A stretch of 13,422 nucleotides of DNA from Sulfuricurvum sp. GTDB taxonomy: Bacteria > Campylobacterota > Campylobacteria > Campylobacterales > Sulfurimonadaceae. How positions within the stretch are numbered: position 1 is the stretch's first letter; each line of letters begins with the position of its first letter. The stretch covers positions 1-13,422 of the forward strand of contig JAGXHZ010000102.1 of assembly GCA_024635855.1 (NCBI GenBank), read 5' to 3'. Below the pieces are notes generated by a model. That model was not told where the DNA came from, searched no databases, and saw nothing but the letters and a program-made list of their open reading frames with translations. The position numbers and the translations under genes are program-made. Below are positions 7,711 to 13,422 of this stretch, one piece after another.

Positions 7711-8629
7711 GGACTCTCCTTTCACGACAAATTGCTTGTGATTCACTTTCACTCGTACTCAAGTTTGCATCCAGCCCTCGCATACATATCTTAAGCCTCC
7801 ATACCATCCCTCGATCACTAACATTCGGATTGGCTATAAAATCACTTGCATTGTAATCAACATAAAAATGGGCAACATTTTGACCTAAAAGATTTATTTT
7901 TGGAGCCGCCGTATAATTTGTACCTGCCCATGGCCGAAAATTGCTATATAACGTAAAATTACCATCACTTTGCACACGAAATGCATACCCTGAGCGTAAT
8001 AAATATTTGCGTTTTCCATCCGTGGCATTGTTTTCTGCATTCAACGTCATACTCGTCTCTGTAGAGGCTGTTATTCTATGATAACCTGCCAATCCACCGC
8101 CATCCCAATTAAATCGGCTACAGGCATTTACATCCACACTATCTGGATCATATAAAGCAGAATCCGTCAAATCCGCAGCCGAATTAGGATCCAAAGCATG
8201 AATAACCAAACCTGCCATCGTATGATTTGCATCGGATGCTGTAATCACATTCCCTGCTCCTAACAAGGTATCTTCACTCCATCCGGGACGATTTCCGCTT
8301 GTACCTCTCATACTGTCATAATCCGCACCGATAAATGCCACCGTATAATCATTGGCATCTCCAGCATTTATAAGATAACACTTATTTTCACCTACCACCG
8401 CATCCAAATTAACAATCGAACTACTGATAGCATTTTCAAAATACTTAGTAAGCTGATCGAGGATATGATCGGCTTCTGCTACCCTTTTACTGTATTCTTG
8501 GGTACGGTATATCCCCTCATAATATTGGCGAATCGCTTCGAGGGCAATCCCTCCTACGATACCCATTATAACAATAACAAAAAGAAGCTCTATAAACGTA
8601 AATCCACGACGATAATCTTGAAATCTCAT
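7697..8629 (-). CDS. PilW/MshO-like prepilin (minor pilin)
   Basis: This 310-residue protein starts at the ATG 8627-8629, one base after the upstream stop, with AAAGG in the end of the upstream gene as its RBS. The N-terminus MRFQDYRRG|FTFIELLFVIVIMGIVGG is a textbook type III signal: the prepilin peptidase site is after Gly9, +1 is Phe, and Glu14 is at +5, followed by a hydrophobic helix. The remaining 280 or so residues are an exported globular domain with no family motif I can name, containing several Cys. Length and order (middle of three pilin genes) match PilW or MshO. Five D/E-x-N-x-S/T sequons are visible (DANHT, ENNAT, DGNFT, DYNAS, DANLS). The 3' end overlaps the next pilin start by 14 nt, so translation is probably coupled. 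It is expected to be inserted in the inner membrane, processed by PilD and assembled at the pilus base or tip. Confidence 0.85.
   Translation of the reverse strand: MRFQDYRRGFTFIELLFVIVIMGIVGGIALEAIRQYYEGIYRTQEYSKRVAEADHILDQLTKYFENAISSSIVNLDAVVGENKCYLINAGDANDYTVAFIGADYDSMRGTSGNRPGWSEDTLLGAGNVITASDANHTMAGLVIHALDPNSAADLTDSALYDPDSVDVNACSRFNWDGGGLAGYHRITASTETSMTLNAENNATDGKRKYLLRSGYAFRVQSDGNFTLYSNFRPWAGTNYTAAPKINLLGQNVAHFYVDYNASDFIANPNVSDRGMVWRLKICMRGLDANLSTSESESQAICRERRVHVRY
7715..7722 (-). promoter_or_regulatory. Shine-Dalgarno that fixes the start of the PilX-like gene
   Basis: On the - strand AAAGGAGA precedes the ATG at 7708-7710 by four bases. It lies inside the 3' end of the PilW-like gene, which implies coupled translation. 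It favours the 153-residue product over the 167-residue version starting at 7752. Confidence 0.75.
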
Positions 8630-8630
8630 C

Positions 8631-9299
8631 TTAATTACCTTTGTTGGATTTGAAGAATGTTAACACGATATCGGTATTGGTTGCAGGATTATTAAATCGC
8701 GTAACGATCCGCTTAAGATGAGTTGCAGCTATTGTGTTAGCGGTATCAAAAGTAGTTCCACCAAGCTTCCATGTCGCCGTTTTAGAATTGCCATCTACCC
8801 CATTTGCTACAGTTGAATCGACATAATCTACTTCATACGTCGCATTTACATCATAACTGGTTCCATCCGCTGACGTAATCCTGATGGTTTCTCCATTCCC
8901 AGCATTACCACCATTGAGCTGTTCGATACCACTCACAAGAGATCCATTTCCATCCAGAGGTATAGTAGACGGTGCTGCTAGGGTATTACACTGCATCGAA
9001 GAGACATTTTCATCCGAGCCAATACGGTACCATACCGTTCCGCTTCCTCGTGAACAGTTCAAATCTGCCGTACCAGGAATGTTGAGAGGACCTGAATTGG
9101 ATATATTGTAGTTACCATCCCAACGTGCCTGAAACTTATCGAGCGTCCATCCACTCAAACGTGCCATTACGTCATCATCGATGGCTGCTCCTTTGGAAGC
9201 ATTGTTTGCTATAGACATCATCGTTGGAATCGTCATAACACTGATAGCAATAATAACAATGGCAAAAATCAGCTCAATCATCGCCATAGCAGAACGCAT
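8631..9299 (-). CDS. PilV/MshD-like prepilin (minor pilin) with a four-residue leader
   Basis: The frame is open with earlier ATGs (to 9353), but I choose the ATG at 9297-9299, giving 222 residues. It alone has an ideal RBS (AGGAGA at 9306-9311, 6 nt away) placed just after the stop of the giant gene; the earlier starts would overlap that gene and add an odd Cys-containing leader. The product begins MRSA|MAMIELIFAIVIIAISVM, with expected cleavage after Ala4 and Glu9 at +5. Ala rather than Gly before the cleavage site is common in Campylobacterota pseudopilins. The C-terminal domain has a Cys pair region (DLNCSRG, SMQCNTL) and four sequons (DLNCS, DENVS, DGNGS, DVNAT). As the first of three consecutive minor pilins, it probably belongs to a tip or priming complex. 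PilV, MshD or GspI correspondence is by order and size only. Confidence 0.82.
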   Translation of the reverse strand: MRSAMAMIELIFAIVIIAISVMTIPTMMSIANNASKGAAIDDDVMARLSGWTLDKFQARWDGNYNISNSGPLNIPGTADLNCSRGSGTVWYRIGSDENVSSMQCNTLAAPSTIPLDGNGSLVSGIEQLNGGNAGNGETIRITSADGTSYDVNATYEVDYVDSTVANGVDGNSKTATWKLGGTTFDTANTIAATHLKRIVTRFNNPATNTDIVLTFFKSNKGN

Positions 9300-9305
9300 T
9301 CTTTT

Positions 9306-9311
9306 TCTCCT
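9306..9311 (-). promoter_or_regulatory. Shine-Dalgarno that fixes the start of the first pilin gene
   Basis: On the - strand AGGAGA lies between the stop codon of the giant gene (9314-9316) and the ATG at 9297-9299. It is the reason for choosing a 222-residue pilin over longer in-frame versions. The 14-nt gap between the two genes suggests co-transcription and probably translational coupling. Confidence 0.75.
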
Positions 9312-9313
9312 CA

Positions 9314-12300
9314 TCATCGAATCGCAGGAGCATAATCGGTGGTACTGCTCCAAGCTCCCCCTCCACTGGTTGATGATTTACTATCTTTTACACCGTCAGT
9401 TTTAGCACTTCCTGTCGCTCCTACCTTTGGAGCAACATTGATGTTAAAACACGGATGGGTCACACAATCAAGATTTGCTACCGATGGATCACTATACGGT
9501 GATGCATTTACTCCATACCATAACCACGAATCGGTATCAATATGGGCTTTGGCACTGAAAGGAGGAGTTTGACCCACAAAATTATAAGTTTTTATTCCAT
9601 TTGCGTATGTTGTTGCATTAGGTAAACTTCCACTCGAAATTTGACCTATTGTTCCATTACCATCAACAATATCGGTATGCAGACTATTGATATACCACGC
9701 ACTATCATTTCTACTTGAATTTAATGATGTAACTCCAATCATTGGCACATTAAAGACTTCATACCATGAATTAGCAGTAAATGCAACTTCTCCAAATACT
9801 CGGACATCACGGGGAATAACACGACCGTAAACGAAAGTAGCGTTTACATCTCCAGCACGATTAAAATCATTACCTGTCGTTCCATTTTGATCAACTATGG
9901 ATGTGATATTAAAATCATTTCGAGCAATCGTAAACGAATTATCAGGCACGGTCTGATTACGATCAAAATTAAACTTAAATGTGATTGGAGCTATTCCGTT
10001 TGTAAAATTACCCTCACCACTGGTGAATGTAGCATTAAAATTGGTTTGGCTACGTAAACCAGATGTAACATTACGATCATCATAAAAATTGATTCTACTT
10101 TGTGCGTCACTCCATGTTAGCGCTTTATTATTCATAAGAGATACCGTCGTATTAATATCTCTGGCAAAACAGCCTGACGTATAATTAGTTGCTGTACCGC
10201 CTCCATCGAGGATGGCAGTTGTAGTTAATACTAGAGATGAGGACATATTTTGATCATTTGACACATAGGTATAGCTACCGTTTGCTGAACCGTTTGAAAG
10301 TGCAAGCGATGAATTAAATTGTTTTGGAACGAAATTAAAGACCTTTGATCCTCTGACCATACAACCGAATTTTCCATCAACATCCAATGTATTCGAATCA
10401 CTTCCTAAGACACAATCCCCTTTGGTTTGATCGTCTGATGCCATACTCCAATGATTATCGGTAATGGTAAAATTAACATCACCAATGTCTGGATAACTTA
10501 CCAACGCAACAACTTGTCCATCACTAAAAGGAAGATTGTATGGAGCAGGATCATTAAATAATTTTGCTCCTACATCCACAATAGGACATCCCACTGGAAT
10601 CACTAATTGAGTTGTACCATTTTTATCGGCAGCACTGGTCATATTTTGATCGTACTTCAGAGAAGGATTCACAGAATTATCTTGTATCGCTTTAAAAGTA
10701 AAGTCGTAATTCCTGCCACCAATCAATGTCGTCTCATTTGCATCCATTGAGTATGTCGCGGGACGAATCGCAAATCGGTCACGAGAACACAAATTGGCAT
10801 TACTCGTGACCATATGGAATGCGGCATTTTGCGATGCTTTACCCGGCAGTACGGTTGCCGTTTTATATTTATCCGACGTTGTGAAATGGAGGGTCTGGAT
10901 TGCCGATAAATTCGTATCCGTACAATTTCCATCCACTGAAAGTTCGACAATACTCAGATTAAGATCAACCGCAGGTGAAGGAGCTGAGGGAGTAATATTA
11001 TCAACTCCAAACGAAAGGACATCTACGTCAAAAGGTTTATTAACAATTTGGGTATACAAAGCATTTTTATTATCTAAGGGATCAATTGGATCTGTATCTC
11101 CAGCAACATTCACGGCACCTGAGCGAACCGTATTGAATTTTCCGATAATAGGAACATATACACCAAAACTATTGTTAAAATCTTGACATTTACGGATTGG
11201 AAGTCCACTAAATGTGATATGGAGTAAATCATTACGATAACTTACCAAATACGTGTTTTCACTGGCATTTTGATCTCCAATTTTTGCTTGATATTTGAAT
11301 TTCGTGAGAGCATCTTTTACAACTGTTCCCCCTCCATACCATGTTGCCCCTGAACCTAATAATAATTTTGCCGTTTTTGAAGAACTTGCATATTCAGCCG
11401 TATCATCTCCTATACTATCTGTTTTTGCTGTGTATGTAGTTCCTGGAATAGGAGCTATTTGCATCGAATTCGTTACATAGGTAATTTCATCGGGTTTATC
11501 AAATACTTTTTCGATAAACACCCCTTTTGCAGCTTCATTATCTTTGTTAGTAATGGTAACTATGTACTCTACATTATCATCTGTATGGGGTATATTTGAT
11601 CCTGTGATTGGCTGACCGTTAAAAGTAACATCTTCTAAGTAACAAACATCCGGCGCATAAAGCTCGGTCGAAAATGCAAAAGCACCAGGAAAATATCCAT
11701 CACCACTACTTAATAATTTAACATTTGTTGTGCTTTGCCCATTCTCAATAATTTGCCCTTGCGTTGTCGGTGTAGTGGCAGTTGAACCGACATCAAAAGC
11801 ATCTATATCAATTCCTATATTATTTGCACAATTTGGATTGCTTGTAGTTACAGCAACTCCATTATTACTAACTGTCGAATTGAAAAGATCATCATTTGGA
11901 TTTAAAGCATTTTTTAATTTAACATCAACACCAGAATTATTTGAAAGTGACCCGAAATCCCCTGTAGCAGCAGTATCCCCTTCCCCTACAAAAGTTAGAA
12001 ATTCAGAGTTCACATTTCCAGTTGGAGGTGTAAAGAATCCAGTTAATGGAACCGTTGTACTTGCGTAAACACCTGGTCTACCTGCATCACCTGAAGAAAT
12101 CCCCATATATCCATCATACACAGACATATTTTTAAGTGTTGCAGTACTATCTTTGTAAAGGACTATTAATGCCCATGCCCCAAAACCTCCACCATTGATA
12201 CTACCACCCGTTTGGCTGTTAATATTTGCAACAGTATAGGTTCCACTCAGTCCGCTTTTTACATAAGATGTAACATCTTGTCCTCCCTGATAATACCATC

Positions 12301-13422
12301 GAGTTTTCGGATCATCAAAATAAACCCAGTTAAATTTTGATGTATCGGATTGGATTGTGGTATATGCACCACCAGGTACTTTCAAAAGAACGCTTTTTGC
12401 ATTGTCTTTGGTTGTTGTATTTGCTGAGTTACCATAATAACCTTGCCAATAAAGACCTGCCCAAACTATATCATTCGATGTTGCTCCTGTGGGTAAAGTG
12501 ATATTAGCCGTGGTCGAATTAAAGGTTGTCGCGTTTGTATCTGTATCAACATATTCAACAATAATACTATTATTTCTAATTCCTGCCCCAGCACAAGCAT
12601 GTGTGTTAGCATCTCGCATTATTGAGTTTCCTATAATCTGCATGTTTCCAGTTGTATTATATTGTTTTTGAAGAGCAAAATTACGCGGGTTACTATTATC
12701 AAAAGAAGAAGCTACTATAGAAACATTAGCTGAGGAAGTATTATTACCTACATTTGGATCTTGTACTGTTCCAACCACTGAAGCTGTATTTGGAACAGTC
12801 ATTACTGAATTAGGTGCTGTAGCAAGTATAGTAATAGTTGATATTGCACCATTAGCTAAAATATTAGGATGCCGACATAAGAGAGTTCTATTTGCTGACG
12901 TATAAGCACAAATCCACTCATGTGCATCATCGTATGCATTGATATACGTCAAATTTCCATCTAATACATCGGTCATATTCAAATCTGTTCCAACAGGACC
13001 ATTATTTGTAATGCTAATCGTATATATAATCTGATTAGCAACCATGACAGAAGACGGTGCTGTTTTAGTGATTTCTAGATCGGCACTGGGAAGTATTCCC
13101 GTCCCTTGAATCGAAAAGTTATAAGGATTTTCATTGGAGTCATTATTCACAAATGAAAGTGTTCCGCTGCGAGTACCGGTAGCCGTCGGAGTAAAACGAA
13201 TCGTAAACGTCGTAGAACCACCTGCTGCAATTGATGTAGGAAAAGTGCCCTGTAAGCTAAAATCTCCCGTAAATGTAGGAGCACTCGTAGTAAGTGTTTC
13301 TGTCCCTGTGTTTTGAATCGTATATGTTTTATCTAAATAGGTACCTGTCGTTACATTTCCGAAATCAGTATTATCGGTTGTACTGGGAGTGGTATCTCCG
13401 TCCGTAATACTTGTACTATTAC
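9314..13422 (-). CDS. Giant secreted surface protein: choice-of-anchor D, DUF11 and MshQ/DUF6701-like regions (N-terminus outside window)
   Basis: The frame is open to the window edge, giving 1368 visible residues; the ATG at 13150 is internal, because domain sequence continues upstream of it. In order: an Ig-like region of the choice-of-anchor D type (FGNVTTG, IQNTGTETL, IAAGGSTTF, FTPTATGTRSGTLSF); a DUF11 domain from SADLEITKTAPSSV to the NTASV region; a region with VWAGLYWQGY, YYQGGQDVTSYV and GGGFGAWALIVLY, reminiscent of DUF3344-like secreted proteins; a second DUF11-like stretch (DDNVEYIVTITNKD); and a long Asn/Asp/Thr-rich C-terminal half with CSRDRFAIRPATYSMDAN, a motif I associate with MshQ/DUF6701. 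No LPXTG, PEP-CTERM or C-terminal barrel is visible. It lies 14 nt upstream of the pilin genes, which suggests a pilus-tip adhesin or PilY1 analogue. It carries 21 D/E-x-N-x-S/T sequons. The signal peptide should lie beyond the window. Domain names are from memory; the exact function is unknown. Confidence 0.8.
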   Translation of the reverse strand, partial: NSTSITDGDTTPSTTDNTDFGNVTTGTYLDKTYTIQNTGTETLTTSAPTFTGDFSLQGTFPTSIAAGGSTTFTIRFTPTATGTRSGTLSFVNNDSNENPYNFSIQGTGILPSADLEITKTAPSSVMVANQIIYTISITNNGPVGTDLNMTDVLDGNLTYINAYDDAHEWICAYTSANRTLLCRHPNILANGAISTITILATAPNSVMTVPNTASVVGTVQDPNVGNNTSSANVSIVASSFDNSNPRNFALQKQYNTTGNMQIIGNSIMRDANTHACAGAGIRNNSIIVEYVDTDTNATTFNSTTANITLPTGATSNDIVWAGLYWQGYYGNSANTTTKDNAKSVLLKVPGGAYTTIQSDTSKFNWVYFDDPKTRWYYQGGQDVTSYVKSGLSGTYTVANINSQTGGSINGGGFGAWALIVLYKDSTATLKNMSVYDGYMGISSGDAGRPGVYASTTVPLTGFFTPPTGNVNSEFLTFVGEGDTAATGDFGSLSNNSGVDVKLKNALNPNDDLFNSTVSNNGVAVTTSNPNCANNIGIDIDAFDVGSTATTPTTQGQIIENGQSTTNVKLLSSGDGYFPGAFAFSTELYAPDVCYLEDVTFNGQPITGSNIPHTDDNVEYIVTITNKDNEAAKGVFIEKVFDKPDEITYVTNSMQIAPIPGTTYTAKTDSIGDDTAEYASSSKTAKLLLGSGATWYGGGTVVKDALTKFKYQAKIGDQNASENTYLVSYRNDLLHITFSGLPIRKCQDFNNSFGVYVPIIGKFNTVRSGAVNVAGDTDPIDPLDNKNALYTQIVNKPFDVDVLSFGVDNITPSAPSPAVDLNLSIVELSVDGNCTDTNLSAIQTLHFTTSDKYKTATVLPGKASQNAAFHMVTSNANLCSRDRFAIRPATYSMDANETTLIGGRNYDFTFKAIQDNSVNPSLKYDQNMTSAADKNGTTQLVIPVGCPIVDVGAKLFNDPAPYNLPFSDGQVVALVSYPDIGDVNFTITDNHWSMASDDQTKGDCVLGSDSNTLDVDGKFGCMVRGSKVFNFVPKQFNSSLALSNGSANGSYTYVSNDQNMSSSLVLTTTAILDGGGTATNYTSGCFARDINTTVSLMNNKALTWSDAQSRINFYDDRNVTSGLRSQTNFNATFTSGEGNFTNGIAPITFKFNFDRNQTVPDNSFTIARNDFNITSIVDQNGTTGNDFNRAGDVNATFVYGRVIPRDVRVFGEVAFTANSWYEVFNVPMIGVTSLNSSRNDSAWYINSLHTDIVDGNGTIGQISSGSLPNATTYANGIKTYNFVGQTPPFSAKAHIDTDSWLWYGVNASPYSDPSVANLDCVTHPCFNINVAPKVGATGSAKTDGVKDSKSSTSGGGAWSSTTDYAPAIR

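Noticed and set aside
9314..9460. C-terminal cell-surface anchor (LPXTG, PEP-CTERM or type IX sorting domain) in the giant protein
   Set aside because: The C-terminus is a Ser/Thr/Gly-rich tail ending in DYAPAIR, with no hydrophobic helix plus basic cluster and no sorting motif.
10794..11186. 130-codon + strand open frame inside the giant surface protein gene
   Set aside because: It is antisense to the sequon-rich coding region, with low-complexity hydrophobic composition and no domain; it is a shadow of the Thr/Asn-rich frame on the other strand.
9314..13422. Identification of the giant protein as PilY1
   Set aside because: I see no PilY1-type propeller or calcium-binding motif; the visible domains are choice-of-anchor D, DUF11 and MshQ/DUF6701-like.

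Overview
The window most likely comes from a Campylobacterota (former Epsilonproteobacteria) chromosome, perhaps close to Sulfuricurvum or Sulfurimonas. This is judged from protein style (an Ala-ended prepilin leader before a MIELIF-type helix, an Aer/CetB-type PAS protein, an acidic-linker Hpt protein), from moderate-to-low GC, and from a large excess of Campylobacter-type N-glycosylation sequons in the predicted secreted proteins. No 16S or other species marker is present, so genus is a guess.

Layout. (1) Positions 1-1238, + strand: the 3' two thirds of uvrC, cut by the window edge. (2) Positions 1316-7127, + strand: a tight four-gene operon (gaps of 11, 11 and 15 nt) encoding a complete signalling relay. 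It holds a small Aer-type PAS protein, a 540-residue protein with two Hpt domains, a 1119-residue membrane hybrid histidine kinase with a NIT-like sensor and three receiver-like domains, and a single-domain response regulator. (3) Positions 7128-7248: a short convergent intergenic gap filled by a striking palindromic element with perfect 31-bp arms. (4) Positions 13422-7249, - strand: a surface-appendage cluster. A giant secreted DUF11/MshQ-like protein (N-terminus beyond the window) is followed by three prepilin-like genes whose order and sizes resemble PilV-PilW-PilX or MshD-MshO-MshP minor pilins.

How the parts work together. In the signalling operon only one Hpt domain and one receiver of the kinase keep their phosphorylation residues; the second Hpt and two receivers look like degenerate protein-binding modules. 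The plausible phosphate path is kinase H400 -> receiver D823 -> Hpt H284 -> response regulator D59, with sensory input from the periplasmic NIT-like domain and possibly from the flavin-type PAS protein. In the - strand cluster the three minor pilins probably form a priming or tip complex that carries the giant protein, as PilY1 does in classical type IV pili, although the giant protein is not a recognisable PilY1.

The most interesting signal is the density of D/E-x-N-x-S/T sequons in the four surface proteins: 21 in the giant protein (18 of them in its C-terminal half), and 4, 5 and 3 in the three pilins. I found none in the cytoplasmic proteins or in the kinase's periplasmic domain. This points to a heavily N-glycosylated pilus and tip adhesin.
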